From contig NZ_CP095552.1 in assembly GCF_023078355.1 (NCBI RefSeq), forward strand, positions 1,054,001-1,118,000: a stretch of DNA of 64,000 nt, given 5' to 3'. The position numbers were made by a program, and so were the translations under genes. Shown one piece after another: positions 38,968 through 48,125 of the stretch; within the stretch, counting starts at the first letter, position 1; the number at the start of each line of letters is the position of its first letter. The notes under the pieces are model-generated. The model worked only from the letters and a program-made list of their open reading frames with translations, had not been told where the DNA came from and searched no databases. The DNA is from Gordonia hongkongensis. Lineage in GTDB: Bacteria; Actinomycetota; Actinomycetes; Mycobacteriales; Mycobacteriaceae.

Positions 38968-40101
38968 GTGGAACCCACGCGAGTCGTCGACCGGCGCGCT
39001 GATCGGGCCTGGACCCAGAACGCCGTCCGCCTCATCGAGGCCGACGGCCGGCGCAGTGCCGACACCCATCTCCTCCGCGTTGCGCTGCCCGCATGGTCGC
39101 GCTGGACCGTCGCCGACGGCGACACGAGCCGCGAGGTCGGCGTGGACCTCTATGTCAAGGACGAGTCGACCCATCCGACGGGGTCGCTGAAGCACCGGCT
39201 CGCGCGTTCGCTGTTCCTCTATGCGCTGTGCAACGGGTGGGTCGTCGAGGGCACGCCGGTGATCGAGGCGTCGTCGGGGTCGACGGCGGTGAGCGAGGCC
39301 TACTTCGCCGAGCTGATCGGCGTCCCGTTCATCGCGGTGATGGCACGGAGCACGTCGCCGGCGAAGACGGCACTCATCGAACGCCACGGCGGGCGATGTC
39401 ATTTCGTCGAGCACCCCGGTGAGGTCTATGCCGAGGCGTTGCGTCTCGAGGCCGAACTCGGCGGCCATTTCATCGACCAGTTCACGATGGCCGAACGGGC
39501 CACCGATTGGCGCGGCAACAACAACATCGCCGAGTCGATCTTCGCCCAGCTGGCCGAGGAGGAACACCCGATCCCCACCTGGATCGTCGTGGGGGCTGGT
39601 ACGGGCGGTACGTCGGCGACCCTCGGACGGTATGTGCGCTACCGGCGCCACGACACCTGGCTGGCCGTCGTCGACCCGGAGAACTCGGTGTTCCTGCCGG
39701 CCTACGCGTCGGCGGACGGCACGCTGACCGCCCAGACCGGTTCGCGCATCGAAGGCATCGGCCGGCCGCGGGTCGAGCCGTCGTTCATCTCGCAGGTCAT
39801 CGACCGCATGATCGGGGTGCCCGATGCGGCGTCGATCGCGACCGCCCGCCGCGTGAGCGACCTCCTCGGTCGTCGGGTCGGTGGCTCCACCGGCACCAAC
39901 ATGTGGGGGGCCTTCTCGCTCGTCGCCGAGATGGTCGCCGCGCGCACGCCCGGCAGCATCGTCACCCTGCTGTGTGACTCCGGGGATCGGTACGCGACGA
40001 CCTACTTCGACGACGACTGGCTCGCCGCCGGTTCGTTCGACCTCGGCCCCGCCGAGACGGTGCTCGACCAGTTCCTCGCCACCGGTCGCTGGACTACCTG
40101 A
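38968..40101 (+). CDS. cds1: PLP-dependent L-cysteine desulfhydrase (Cds1-like)
   Basis: The 377-residue fold-type II PLP enzyme is related to cysteine synthase. Lys75 in TGSLKHRLA should hold [12 protein letters not shown] binds substrate, and [17 protein letters not shown] is the phosphate-binding glycine loop. The sequence pattern and length match the Cds1 group (M. tuberculosis Rv3684), which breaks L-cysteine into sulfide, ammonia and pyruvate. A cysteine synthase of another subgroup is the main alternative. GTG 38968 lies 12 bases after the DUF4229 gene. Confidence 0.82.
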   Translation: MEPTRVVDRRADRAWTQNAVRLIEADGRRSADTHLLRVALPAWSRWTVADGDTSREVGVDLYVKDESTHPTGSLKHRLARSLFLYALCNGWVVEGTPVIEASSGSTAVSEAYFAELIGVPFIAVMARSTSPAKTALIERHGGRCHFVEHPGEVYAEALRLEAELGGHFIDQFTMAERATDWRGNNNIAESIFAQLAEEEHPIPTWIVVGAGTGGTSATLGRYVRYRRHDTWLAVVDPENSVFLPAYASADGTLTAQTGSRIEGIGRPRVEPSFISQVIDRMIGVPDAASIATARRVSDLLGRRVGGSTGTNMWGAFSLVAEMVAARTPGSIVTLLCDSGDRYATTYFDDDWLAAGSFDLGPAETVLDQFLATGRWTT

Positions 40102-40140
40102 GAGCCGGGCCGGCCGCCGCGGGTGGGTTACGATCCGGGA

Positions 40141-40848
40141 GTGTCGATGGAACCCGGACGGACGCCCGGCACCGGAAGTGCCCTGGTGGAAGCGGTCGAT
40201 CTGGTGCGCGAGTACCAGATGGGCGAGGAACGGGTTCGCGCCCTCGACGGTCTGAACCTGTCCATCGACGGCGGTCAGTTCGTCTCGGTGGTCGGCCCGT
40301 CGGGAGCGGGCAAGAGCACCCTGCTGCACGTACTCGGAGCTCTCGACACCCCGACGTCGGGTCGGATCAGCATCGACGGCGTCGACCTCGGGGCACTCGA
40401 CGACACCGCCGCCTCCGAGTTCCGGCGCAACCGCGTCGGGTTCATCTTCCAGTTCTTCAACCTCGTGCCGACGATGTCGGCGTGGGAGAACGTCGCGCTT
40501 CCGCGACTGCTCGACAACCAGTCGCTCCGCAAGGCGAAACCCCGTGCCGTGGAATTGCTCCGGCGGGTCGGACTCGGTGATCGAATCGACCATCGGCCCT
40601 CGGAGCTGTCCGGCGGCCAGATGCAGCGCGTCGCGATCGCCCGCTCGCTCATCATGGACCCGACGATCCTGCTCGCCGACGAACCGACCGGCAACCTGGA
40701 CTCCAAGACGGGTGAGGCGGTACTCGAACTGCTCTCCGAGGTCGCCCATGACACCCCCGACCGGCTGGTGGTGATGGTGACCCACGACCCGAAGGCCGCC
40801 GCGGTCGCCGACACCACCATCACGGTCCGCGACGGGAAGATCGCCTAG
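40141..40848 (+). CDS. ABC transporter ATP-binding protein (LolD/MacB type)
   Basis: The 235-residue ATPase has Walker A GPSGAGKST (about residues 52-60), Q-loop FQFFNLVPTMSAWENV, signature LSGGQ and Walker B ILLADEPTGNLD. The pattern VEAVDLVREYQMGEERVRALDGL is typical of the MacB/LolD group, which powers FtsX-type permeases without transporting through a classical channel. GTG 40141 was chosen; ATG 40147 is equally possible. The stop TAG shares its last base with the GTG of the permease gene. It probably acts on lipoproteins, lipids or peptides at the envelope. Confidence 0.9.
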   Translation: MSMEPGRTPGTGSALVEAVDLVREYQMGEERVRALDGLNLSIDGGQFVSVVGPSGAGKSTLLHVLGALDTPTSGRISIDGVDLGALDDTAASEFRRNRVGFIFQFFNLVPTMSAWENVALPRLLDNQSLRKAKPRAVELLRRVGLGDRIDHRPSELSGGQMQRVAIARSLIMDPTILLADEPTGNLDSKTGEAVLELLSEVAHDTPDRLVVMVTHDPKAAAVADTTITVRDGKIA

Positions 40849-43412
40849 TGGCGGGACGGGGTTCTCGGGCCGCCGCCGTCGCCGCCGGTCTCACCCGCAT
40901 CCGCCTGCTGAATCTGCGCGAGATCCGTACCCACCGGCTGCGCCTGCTCACCTCGCTGGCGGTGGTGGTCGTGTCGTCGGCGTTGCTGATCGCGGTGCTC
41001 GGCACCTACGGGTCGGCGTCGGAGTCGGTGCGGGACTTCAACAATGCGGTGTCGGGGGTCGCCGACATCGAGGTCGCCGGTATCACCGACACCGGCGTCG
41101 ACGAGTCGCTGGCCGGCGAGATCCGTCGCGACGTCGACGCGGCGGCGGCCGTCGTGCCGATGATCCGCGGGTCGGTCGTCGTCGACGGTTCGGCCGTGCC
41201 GCTGCTCGGCTCCGATCAGCGCGTCACCCAGCTCTCGGGCAGTCTGCGCGGCGCCCTGCAGCAGGGGCAGGCCGGGACCGGTCCGGGGACCGTCGACCTG
41301 GACCGACTGCGCACCGGCGTGTTCGTCGGCCCGGGACTCGGGCTCGACCGCGGAGACCGATTGACCGTCAACGGGATCGAGGTCGAGGTCCTCGAGGTCG
41401 TCGGCAACGAGCAGGCCGCCGGTCTCAACAACGGCCGCTTTCTCTTCGCCTACGTCGACCTCGCGCAGCGGCTCGTCGGACTCGAGGGCCGGCTCGACTC
41501 GATCCTCATCGTGACCGAGCCCGGCGCCGATCTGTCCGCCGTGCGCTCGCAGTTGCAGGGCATCGTGGACGGCCGTGCGGTGGTGGTCGATCCGGACTTC
41601 CGCGCCAAGCAGGCCGAGGTCGCGAGTTCGGTGACCCGCGATGCGACCCTGCTGGTCTCGCTCGTGTCGCTGGTGATCGCCGCCTTCCTGGTGTTCAACA
41701 CGATGAACATGGCGGTGGCGTCGCGGCGGAGGTCGCTGGCGATGATCCGAGCGTTGGGGGCCAAGCGGTCTCACCTCGTCGGGGACATGCTCGGCGAGGC
41801 CGCGCTGATGGGTTTCGTCGGCGGCGTACTCGGCATCCCCCTTGGAATCCTGGCCGGGCGGGCGGTGATCAGCAGCCTGCCCGAACCCCCGGCCGATTCC
41901 GTCGGCACCGTCATCAACTATCACCTGCCCGGATACGCGCCCGCGGCGGCGGTGATCGCCTGCGTGGTCGCGTGTGTCGCGGCGACGACGCTGGCCGCGC
42001 GGGCGGTGTTCGCGGTCTCGCCGGTGGAGGCGATGGCTCCGGTCGAGGTGTCGGACTCCGCCGCGCGGCGTGGTCCCGCGGTGGTGATCGCCGCGGTGCT
42101 CGGGGTCGCCGGCCTGATCGCGTCGTGGGTGGTCGTGGCAACCGTGCCGGGCCGCCCGGCCATCGTCGCCGGCGTCTTCTATCTGGTCGGCGCGCTGCTG
42201 CTGTGCTTCGCGCTGTCGAAACCGTTGGCCTGGGCGGTGGTTCGGGTGGCGCGCTGGTTCGGAGGCCCCGGACAGCTCGCCTCGGTGAACACCGAGCGCG
42301 CCCCGCGGCGCGCGTGGGCGACGCTGATGACGGTCGCGGTGGCCATCGCGGTCGGCATGGGGACGTCGGGAGCGCTGGACAACCTCGTCTCGTCGATGTC
42401 GAAATCGCTCGACGGACTGGGGGATCCGGACTTCTACGTGTCGTCGACGTCGGCCGCGAGCCTGCCCCTGGGTCCGATCCTGCCGCCCTCGGTGGCCGAA
42501 CGCGTTGCGGCGGTTCCCGGGGTCACCGAGGTCGTCGGTGGTCAGTGGGCCGCGGTCAACATCGGCGAGAGCAAGGCAAATGTGCAAGGGCTCGAGCCGG
42601 GTTCGCGCGCACCGTTCATGCGCAAAGCGTCGCCGGAAGCGGTGGCGAGCGTCCTCGCCGGCGACGGCATCCTGATGTCGAGCGTCTTGGCCCGCGCATT
42701 GGGCGTGGGCACGGGCGACACGGTGGAACTCGCGACCCCCAACGGTCCGCGGCAGACGGTCGTGCGTGACACCGTCGACTACGTCTCCCTCGACTCCGGT
42801 GTGGCGGCCATGTCGCAGGAGTTGCTGGGGGAGTGGTTCGACCGCGACGGCGACACCTACCTTCAGGTGATCACCTCGCCCGATGCCGACCCGGAGCAGG
42901 TCCGCCGGGACCTCGAGGCGCTGGTCGACGGTGTCCCGACGACGGGCAACAAGCCGATCAGTGTCTACAGCGGTGCCGAGGCCCTCGCGGCCACCCAGGC
43001 CACTGTCGAGCAGGCGGGCGCGTTCGCGGTCGCCATCCAGTGGATCGTCGCCGGTGCGGCCGCGATCGCGCTGCTCAACACGCTGCTGCTGTCGGTCCTC
43101 GAACGACGCCGTGAGCTGGGCGTCCTGCGGGCGATGGGGGCCTCCCGCCGGTTCGTCTCGCGGACAGTGCTCGCCGAGGCGGGAGCGGTCGCCCTGGTCG
43201 GGTCGGTCCTCGGCGTCGTCCTCGGTGCCGCCATGCATCTGCTCAGCAATCAGATCCTGACCATCACGACGTCCCTGACGGTGCTGTACTCGCCACGGCC
43301 GTCGGCCCTGCTCTTCGTGACCATCGCCGTTGCCCTCTGCCTGATCGGTGCCTTCGTCCCCGCGGTCCGGGCCGGGCGGATGAACATCAGCGAGTCGATC
43401 CAGAACGAGTAG
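40848..43412 (+). CDS. FtsX-like ABC transporter permease
   Basis: The 854-residue membrane protein has an N-terminal helix, a large extracytoplasmic domain (about residues 60-240), three helices of one FtsX module (near SLVSLVIAAFLVFNTMNMAV), a middle pair of helices, a second extracytoplasmic domain and a second FtsX module (AIQWIVAGAAAIALLNTLLL, LERRRELGVLRAMGA). This duplicated layout is the MacB/LolCE-like type common in actinobacteria. It pairs with the ATPase gene by a one-base overlap. The cargo is unknown. Confidence 0.9.
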   Translation: MAGRGSRAAAVAAGLTRIRLLNLREIRTHRLRLLTSLAVVVVSSALLIAVLGTYGSASESVRDFNNAVSGVADIEVAGITDTGVDESLAGEIRRDVDAAAAVVPMIRGSVVVDGSAVPLLGSDQRVTQLSGSLRGALQQGQAGTGPGTVDLDRLRTGVFVGPGLGLDRGDRLTVNGIEVEVLEVVGNEQAAGLNNGRFLFAYVDLAQRLVGLEGRLDSILIVTEPGADLSAVRSQLQGIVDGRAVVVDPDFRAKQAEVASSVTRDATLLVSLVSLVIAAFLVFNTMNMAVASRRRSLAMIRALGAKRSHLVGDMLGEAALMGFVGGVLGIPLGILAGRAVISSLPEPPADSVGTVINYHLPGYAPAAAVIACVVACVAATTLAARAVFAVSPVEAMAPVEVSDSAARRGPAVVIAAVLGVAGLIASWVVVATVPGRPAIVAGVFYLVGALLLCFALSKPLAWAVVRVARWFGGPGQLASVNTERAPRRAWATLMTVAVAIAVGMGTSGALDNLVSSMSKSLDGLGDPDFYVSSTSAASLPLGPILPPSVAERVAAVPGVTEVVGGQWAAVNIGESKANVQGLEPGSRAPFMRKASPEAVASVLAGDGILMSSVLARALGVGTGDTVELATPNGPRQTVVRDTVDYVSLDSGVAAMSQELLGEWFDRDGDTYLQVITSPDADPEQVRRDLEALVDGVPTTGNKPISVYSGAEALAATQATVEQAGAFAVAIQWIVAGAAAIALLNTLLLSVLERRRELGVLRAMGASRRFVSRTVLAEAGAVALVGSVLGVVLGAAMHLLSNQILTITTSLTVLYSPRPSALLFVTIAVALCLIGAFVPAVRAGRMNISESIQNE

Positions 43413-43469
43413 TCCGGTCGCGGCTGCGCGGTCGGGCGAGATGCGCCATGCCCCGCTCGTCAACTATTC

Positions 43470-43507
43470 TTGACACGAGCATGATGTCAACATAACCTGA
43501 CATCATG
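43470..43507 (+). promoter_or_regulatory. Promoter with palindromic operator over the HTH gene start
   Basis: TTGACA at 43470-43475 is a consensus -35 box. A 17-base spacer leads to TAACCT (43493-43498) as -10, and transcription would start at or near the A of ATG 43505, so the mRNA may be leaderless. A perfect 10-bp palindrome CATGATGTCA / TGACATCATG (43480-43489 and 43498-43507, 8-base spacer) covers the -10 box and start codon, an ideal autorepression site. Confidence 0.65.
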
Positions 43508-43786
43508 CACGACGACCACAGCACCGACACCGCACCCGACGCACCGAGCGCCGAGCTGGCCGGAGACGCCGCGAGCGGCGATCCGGCGAGGGGCTTGGCC
43601 GCGGTACGCGCCCTGCGCACCCTGGCCGACCGACTCGAGGACGTGCAGGTGGCCAACGCCCGTGCCCACGGGTGGAGCTGGCAGGCGATCGCAGAAGTGC
43701 TGCAGATCAGCCGGCAGGCCGTGCATCAGAAGCACTCACAACGTGAGGCCCGCGCGAGTGGGCCAGAAGGAGACACAGATGTTTGA
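43505..43786 (+). CDS. Small helix-turn-helix protein upstream of the ClpN gene
   Basis: The 93-residue protein has an acidic N-terminus and a C-terminal sigma-4-like HTH (GWSWQAIAEVLQISRQAVHQKHS) that follows a helix (LAAVRALRTLADRLEDVQVANARA). ATG 43505 lies inside the right arm of a perfect palindrome, which makes autoregulation likely. Its stop is inside the first codons of the ClpN gene, so the two are translationally coupled. It probably senses a signal together with the ClpN protein; the ligand is unknown. Confidence 0.78.
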   Translation: MHDDHSTDTAPDAPSAELAGDAASGDPARGLAAVRALRTLADRLEDVQVANARAHGWSWQAIAEVLQISRQAVHQKHSQREARASGPEGDTDV

Positions 43787-44624
43787 GCGAATCAGTCGCG
43801 ATGACAAGATGCTGCTGGCTTTCGCCACGCAGGAGGCCGGCGACCTGGGTCACCGGCAACTCGGCCTCGACCACCTGATCCTGGGCATGCTCTGCAACGC
43901 CCGCAGCCCGTTGTTCGCGCTGCTGGCCGACCAGGGGCTGACGCTGACGTCGGCCCGGGAGGTGGTCCGGAAGTACCACGACGAGCGCGCGGAACGGTCC
44001 GACACCGCGGAGACCGCCGACGACGAGTCGGCCCGCGAACGCTACGAGGAGGATCGAGAAGCCCTGCGCGGCATCGGAATCGACCTCGACAAGGTCCGGG
44101 AAGCGGTGCGCGGACGTTTCGGCGAGGACCTGTCCGACGGCTGGGGCGAGCGTGCCGAGCGTGGCCCCCGGGGACGTGGTCACGGGCGTCGGGGGCACCG
44201 GCACCATGGTCGCGGTCGCGGACCCCGGCCGGATTGCGGCCCACAGGGTCTCGGGCCAGAGGGTTTCGGGCCGGGTGGTCTCGGACCGGAGGGTTTCGGC
44301 CCAGGAGGTTTCGGGCCGGGTGGTTTCGGGCCGGGCGGACCGTTCGGCGGCGAGGGGCCCTGGGAGCCGGGTCGCGGCCGGCGCGGACCGCGGGGCCGGG
44401 GCGCCCGTCCGCGTTTCGCGAACGACACCCGGACGGTGTTCGGCCGGGCCATGGAGATCGCGCGGGAACGGGGTGACCGGCGCCTCCGCGCGGAGTACCT
44501 GTTGCTGGGTATCATCGACACCGCCGACGACGCGTCGCGGGCGTTGATCGAGTCCGCCACCACGGCCGACGAACTCCGCGCCGCGGTCGTGGCGAGCCTG
44601 CCCGACGTCGAGGCGCAGGTCTGA
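43779..44624 (+). CDS. Double Clp N-domain protein with Gly-rich linker (ClpC2-like)
   Basis: The 281-residue protein has two Clp N-terminal repeats. The first is at about residues 1-60 (RISRDDKMLLAFATQEAG, LGLDHLILGMLCN) and the second at about 205-275 (TVFGRAMEIARERGDRRLRA, EYLLLGIIDTADDASRALI). They are separated by an Arg/Gly-rich linker and GPxGF pentapeptide repeats. It has no AAA+ module, so it cannot unfold proteins. Stand-alone ClpN proteins such as mycobacterial ClpC2 bind the same ligands as ClpC1 and can sequester ClpC1-targeting antibiotics. ATG 43779 has AGAAGGAG upstream. The coupling to the autoregulated HTH gene fits a stress- or antibiotic-induced role (inference). Confidence 0.8.
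   Translation: MFERISRDDKMLLAFATQEAGDLGHRQLGLDHLILGMLCNARSPLFALLADQGLTLTSAREVVRKYHDERAERSDTAETADDESARERYEEDREALRGIGIDLDKVREAVRGRFGEDLSDGWGERAERGPRGRGHGRRGHRHHGRGRGPRPDCGPQGLGPEGFGPGGLGPEGFGPGGFGPGGFGPGGPFGGEGPWEPGRGRRGPRGRGARPRFANDTRTVFGRAMEIARERGDRRLRAEYLLLGIIDTADDASRALIESATTADELRAAVVASLPDVEAQV
44237..44340 (+). repeat. 15-base repeats coding Gly-Pro pentapeptides
   Basis: Imperfect tandem 15-base units such as GGTTTCGGGCCGGGT encode about seven GP(E/G)G(F/L) pentapeptides in the linker of the ClpN protein. The low-complexity stretch is flexible and likely variable in length. Confidence 0.8.
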
Positions 44625-44654
44625 TCGTCGGCGCAGGTCTGGCGTCGAGGTCCG

Positions 44655-45533
44655 TCAGGTGAGCGCGAGCGCAACCGCAATGACGACCGCCCAGGCGAGC
44701 ATCGCCTTGCCGGTCGTCCCGATCGACGGGATCAGTCCCGGTCCGGCCGCTCCGGTCCGGACCGGGGCGTAGGCCTGCCACAGCAGCGGGAACGTCACCA
44801 GGCCGAGCAGCGCCCAGGGGGTCGCGAACGCCAGGACCACGCTCATCGCGAGCGGGGTCAGCAGAAGCACGGCGAACAGGATCCGGGTCCGGGCGTCACC
44901 GAGGCGCACGGCGAGGGTGATCTTGCCGGATTCGGTGTCGCTGGGGATGTCTCGGAGGTTGTTGACGACCAGCACGCTGCTCGAGATCGCGCCGATGCCG
45001 ACTGCGCCGGCCAGTCCGACCCAGTCGATGCGGCCGGCGGAGACGAACTGGGTGCCGAGGACGGCCACGAGCCCGAAGAAGGTGAACACCGCGACCTCGC
45101 CCCAGCCGGCGTAGCCGTAGGGGCGTTTGCCGCCGGTGTAGAACCAGGCGCCGGCGATGCAGATCGCGCCGACCAGCACGAGCCACCACGCCGTCGCGAT
45201 CGCGAGGAGCAGCCCGCAGACCGCCCCGATCCCGAAGCACAGGAACGCGGCGGTCTTCACGGCCCTCGGCGACGCGGCGCCCGACCCGACCAGGCGCATC
45301 GGACCGACCCGATCGTCGTCGGTCCCCCGCACGCCGTCGGAGTAGTCGTTGGCGAAGTTCACGCCGATGATGAACGCGACGGCCACCGCCAGCGCGAGTA
45401 CGGACTTCCACCACGTGACGTCGCCGGAGTGCAGCGCTGCGCCGACACCGACCACGACCGGCGCGATCGCGTTGGGGAGCGTGCGCGGACGAGCGCCCTG
45501 GATCCACTGCGAGGGGGTAGCCACGGGGTTCAT
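44655..45533 (-). CDS. menA: 1,4-dihydroxy-2-naphthoate polyprenyltransferase
   Basis: Membrane enzyme that attaches the isoprenoid chain to DHNA to make demethylmenaquinone. The 292-residue protein has about eight helices and the UbiA-type Asp-rich motif [20 protein letters not shown] (about residues 63-82), with a second motif [14 protein letters not shown] (about 188-201). ATG 45533 was chosen because it matches the normal N-terminus ([17 protein letters not shown]). It is separated from menE by the AbiEi/DUF559 cassette and converges with the ClpN gene. Confidence 0.95.
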   Translation of the reverse strand: MNPVATPSQWIQGARPRTLPNAIAPVVVGVGAALHSGDVTWWKSVLALAVAVAFIIGVNFANDYSDGVRGTDDDRVGPMRLVGSGAASPRAVKTAAFLCFGIGAVCGLLLAIATAWWLVLVGAICIAGAWFYTGGKRPYGYAGWGEVAVFTFFGLVAVLGTQFVSAGRIDWVGLAGAVGIGAISSSVLVVNNLRDIPSDTESGKITLAVRLGDARTRILFAVLLLTPLAMSVVLAFATPWALLGLVTFPLLWQAYAPVRTGAAGPGLIPSIGTTGKAMLAWAVVIAVALALT

Positions 45534-45584
45534 CGTGTCACGGCCGCGCGCACGAGCCGGCGGCTGCCCGGCAGGTGTAGAACT

Positions 45585-45620
45585 TCGTAGCGCCTGGCGC
45601 GACGACACACTACATCTGCG
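45585..45620. repeat. 36-base direct repeat, left copy
   Basis: Matches 46564-46599 at 34 of 36 bases in the same orientation. The first 21 bases form a hairpin (TCGT-n-GCGCC-n-GGCGC-n-ACGA); both mismatches between copies fall at unpaired positions. Here it lies upstream of menA and directly before the AbiEi/DUF559 gene. Confidence 0.85.
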
Positions 45621-45634
45621 GGGGCCGTCGAGCG

Positions 45635-46546
45635 ATGGAACCGGTTGCGGCGCAGGTGCGTCTGAAGGTCATGCATCTTCCGCCGGACTTTCGGGCGTTC
45701 GCCCTCGACCAGGACGGCGTGTTCACCGCTGCCGATGCCCGCGGACACGGCATCAACCGGTCGGCGGTGCACCGTCGGGTGCGGGCCGGCGAGTGGGTAT
45801 CGGTGCATCCTCGTGTCTATCGGCTCGCCGACCACCCCGAGACCGACCGCACGCGAATCCGGACCGCGACGCTTGCCGTCGGCACTCACGGGGTCCTCTC
45901 GGGACTCGCTGCCGCATGGTGGCATGGGATCGTCGAAGCCCCACCCGCCTTGCCCACGGTCACCGCTCTCCGCGGCCGCCACGGTCATCCGGTGACGGGA
46001 GTCCGGATTCTCAACCGCGCTCTCGCCGACGCCGACGTGCTGACCCGGGACGGGCTACCGGTCACCGGGGTCGCGTTGTCGGTTTTGGAGGGTGCGGTAG
46101 AGGGCGGCATCGAGGTCATCGATTCCGCGCTGCAGCAGCGGCGCACCACGGTCGAGCGTCTCGTCGAGGCCTACGAGCGGCGACGCCGTTGCGTCGGCGC
46201 GGCGGACATGGGTCCGATGGTCGAGCTGCTGGAATCGGGTGCGCGGTCGGCCGCCGAGCGTCTCGCTGTCACGATCCTCCGGACCGCGGGTATCGAAGGG
46301 TGGGTGGCGAACCATCCGACCTGTGGGTACGAGATCGACTTCGCCTTCCTCGACCGGATGGTGGCGGTGGAGATCGACGGGTTCGCCTTCCACCGCGACG
46401 CGAAGACGTTTCAGCGTGACCGCACCCGACGCAATGCGCTCATCGCGGCGGGTTGGACGGTGCTGAACTACACCTGGGGTGACCTCCGCGACCGAGCGGA
46501 GTACGTCGCTACGTCGATCTCCCAGGCACTTGCGACCGCCGCCTGA
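45635..46546 (+). CDS. AbiEi-type antitoxin domain / DUF559 protein
   Basis: The 303-residue protein has an N-terminal winged-helix of the type IV antitoxin AbiEi kind ([20 protein letters not shown]...[17 protein letters not shown]) and a C-terminal DUF559 (Vsr-like, PD-(D/E)XK) domain with [37 protein letters not shown] and [10 protein letters not shown]. Actinobacteria carry many such genes, often without a partner toxin; none is seen here. It is on the strand opposite menA and menE and lies exactly between two 36-base direct repeats, as an inserted cassette would. ATG 45674 is an alternative start that fits the family's usual N-terminus better. Confidence 0.8.
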   Translation: MEPVAAQVRLKVMHLPPDFRAFALDQDGVFTAADARGHGINRSAVHRRVRAGEWVSVHPRVYRLADHPETDRTRIRTATLAVGTHGVLSGLAAAWWHGIVEAPPALPTVTALRGRHGHPVTGVRILNRALADADVLTRDGLPVTGVALSVLEGAVEGGIEVIDSALQQRRTTVERLVEAYERRRRCVGAADMGPMVELLESGARSAAERLAVTILRTAGIEGWVANHPTCGYEIDFAFLDRMVAVEIDGFAFHRDAKTFQRDRTRRNALIAAGWTVLNYTWGDLRDRAEYVATSISQALATAA

Positions 46547-46563
46547 ACTGCAGTTGTCGCACA

Positions 46564-46599
46564 TCGTTGCGCCAGGCGCGACGACACACTACATCTGCG
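46564..46599. repeat. 36-base direct repeat, right copy
   Basis: Same orientation and near-identical to 45585-45620. This copy includes the menE stop codon and its last residues (read on the minus strand as A-Q-M-stop), so the left copy holds a duplicate of the menE end. Confidence 0.85.
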
Positions 46600-47713
46600 C
46601 ACCGAAGCGGGCCCGTAACGCGCGACGGTCGTACTTGCCGGGTCCGCGGAGGGGGAGGGCGTCGAGTTCGACGACCCGCCGGGGGGCCGCGTACTTGTCG
46701 AGCCGCTCGGTGACCGAACCGCGAATGCGGTTGACGTCGATGCGTTCTCCGGGACGGACGACGACGAACGCGGTGACCGCCTCGCCGAGCCGGTCGTCGG
46801 GGAGTCCGACGACGACGCATTCGGCAACCGCCGGGTCGTCGGCGATCACGGCCTCGACGACCTGCGGTACGACGGTCAGCCCGCCGGTCGAGATGGCCTC
46901 GTCGGCGCGGCCGACGATCGAGAGCAGCCCGGCGTCGTCGACGCGGCCGAGGTCGTCGGTGCGGAACCAGCCCGGCTCGGCGAAGGCCGGATGGTCGGGC
47001 AGATTGCGATAGCCGGAGGCGACGACGGGACCGCCGAGCAGCACGCGCCCGACGCCCTCGGGTGCCGGATCGGCGATGCGGACCGCGACGCCGTCGAGGG
47101 GTCGCCCGTCATAGACGCACCCTCCGGCGGTCTCGCTCATCCCGTATGTCGCGACGACCGGCAGACCTTCGTCGATCGCTCTGTACCACAACGGTTTCGG
47201 GGTCGCCGCACCGCCGACGAGGATGGCGTCGAGCTCCCGCGAGGCGGCGGTCGCGGCGGGCTGGTCGAGAACCTTGACGAGCTGGGTGGGTACCAGCGAG
47301 GTGTATCGCCGCGGACCCTCGAAGTCGCGTACGGCGCGGGCGTAGACCTCGGGATCGAAACCGGCCCGCATGTCCAGGACCACCGGCGTCTGCCCGGCGG
47401 TCAGCGCGCGGAGCAGGACCTGCAGGCCGGCGATGTGGTGCGGGGCCAGCGCCAGCAGCCAGTTGCCCGGCCCGCCCAGATGATCGGCGGTGGCCCGCGA
47501 CGACGCGGCGAGGGTCGCGGGAGAGTGCTGCGCACCCTTGGGGGTGCCCGTCGACCCCGACGTCGAGACGACGAGGGACACGGGGTCGTCGATGGGTGCG
47601 CCCACCTGCAGCGCCGAGGCGAGTTCGGCTGCGGCGCGGGCGTCGTCGGGCACGGGCAGGGAGGCCGAGGAACCGTCGAGGATCGCCCGGAGGTCATCGG
47701 CGTGGTCGAGCAC
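46589..47713 (-). CDS. menE: o-Succinylbenzoate-CoA ligase
   Basis: Acyl-CoA synthetase of menaquinone biosynthesis. The 374-residue length is typical for actinobacterial MenE. Signatures are the AMP-binding STSGSTGTPKG, ATYGMSETAGG, GWFRTDDLGRVDDAG and the C-terminal catalytic Lys region RGPGKYDRRAL. GTG 47713 is the only canonical start after an upstream in-frame stop. The frame remains coding-like for about 15 codons before it (LRTLRTLPLPSTDA), so a CTG start close to the DUF3349 stop is possible. The order menE, DUF3349, small membrane protein, pitA matches Rv0542c-Rv0545c. Confidence 0.94.
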   Translation of the reverse strand: MLDHADDLRAILDGSSASLPVPDDARAAAELASALQVGAPIDDPVSLVVSTSGSTGTPKGAQHSPATLAASSRATADHLGGPGNWLLALAPHHIAGLQVLLRALTAGQTPVVLDMRAGFDPEVYARAVRDFEGPRRYTSLVPTQLVKVLDQPAATAASRELDAILVGGAATPKPLWYRAIDEGLPVVATYGMSETAGGCVYDGRPLDGVAVRIADPAPEGVGRVLLGGPVVASGYRNLPDHPAFAEPGWFRTDDLGRVDDAGLLSIVGRADEAISTGGLTVVPQVVEAVIADDPAVAECVVVGLPDDRLGEAVTAFVVVRPGERIDVNRIRGSVTERLDKYAAPRRVVELDALPLRGPGKYDRRALRARFGAQM

Positions 47714-47751
47714 GGCGTCGGTCGACGGCAGCGGCAGGGTTCGCAGGGTCC

Positions 47752-48096
47752 TCAGGGCAGGTCCCCATCGGTCGGACCGTCCCCGTCAGGATCGGGCTCG
47801 TCGCTGAACGGCCATCCGCGGGCGACGAGGTGCGCGCGTACCCGCGCGATGTCGTCCTCGTGCGGCAGTTCATGGGTGTAGTGGGTGATCTTCACCGCCG
47901 CGTCGGTCCGCGATATCGGTTCGGGTGGCGGCGGGGACTCGCGGGCCAGCTCCGCCGACACCTGGCTGACCTCGTCGTCGGTCAGCTGCCGGCGCAGCAG
48001 CGCCACGAGCGGTATGTAGTCGTTGTGCGGGACGCCGTCGGGGTAGCCGGCGCGCAACCACTCCACGACCTTCTGCAGAAGTGTCGGGCGGTCCAC
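47752..48096 (-). CDS. DUF3349 protein
   Basis: The 114-residue acidic protein has a helical core (LLQKVVEWLRAGYPDGVPHNDYIPLVALLRRQLTDDEV) matching DUF3349 (M. tuberculosis Rv0543c in the same position). The function is unknown; the fold of the family is HTH-like. GTG 48096 was chosen because it starts the conserved segment. It lies between menE and the small membrane protein on the same strand, a likely operon. Confidence 0.82.
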   Translation of the reverse strand: MDRPTLLQKVVEWLRAGYPDGVPHNDYIPLVALLRRQLTDDEVSQVSAELARESPPPPEPISRTDAAVKITHYTHELPHEDDIARVRAHLVARGWPFSDEPDPDGDGPTDGDLP

Positions 48097-48125
48097 GGGG
48101 TGTCTCCGATCAGAAGCGGGGACGA

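Noticed and set aside
38164..40785. Long open frame (over 870 codons) on the minus strand across bldC, the DUF4229 gene, cds1 and the ABC ATPase
   Set aside because: It is antisense to several well-recognised genes and has a biased, Arg/Asp/Gly/His-rich composition with no motifs except the bldC wing at its very end, which belongs to frameshifted bldC.
40845..43463. Another long minus-strand open frame, 872 codons
   Set aside because: It mirrors the FtsX-like permease exactly and reads as low-complexity charged residues, a typical shadow in high-GC DNA.
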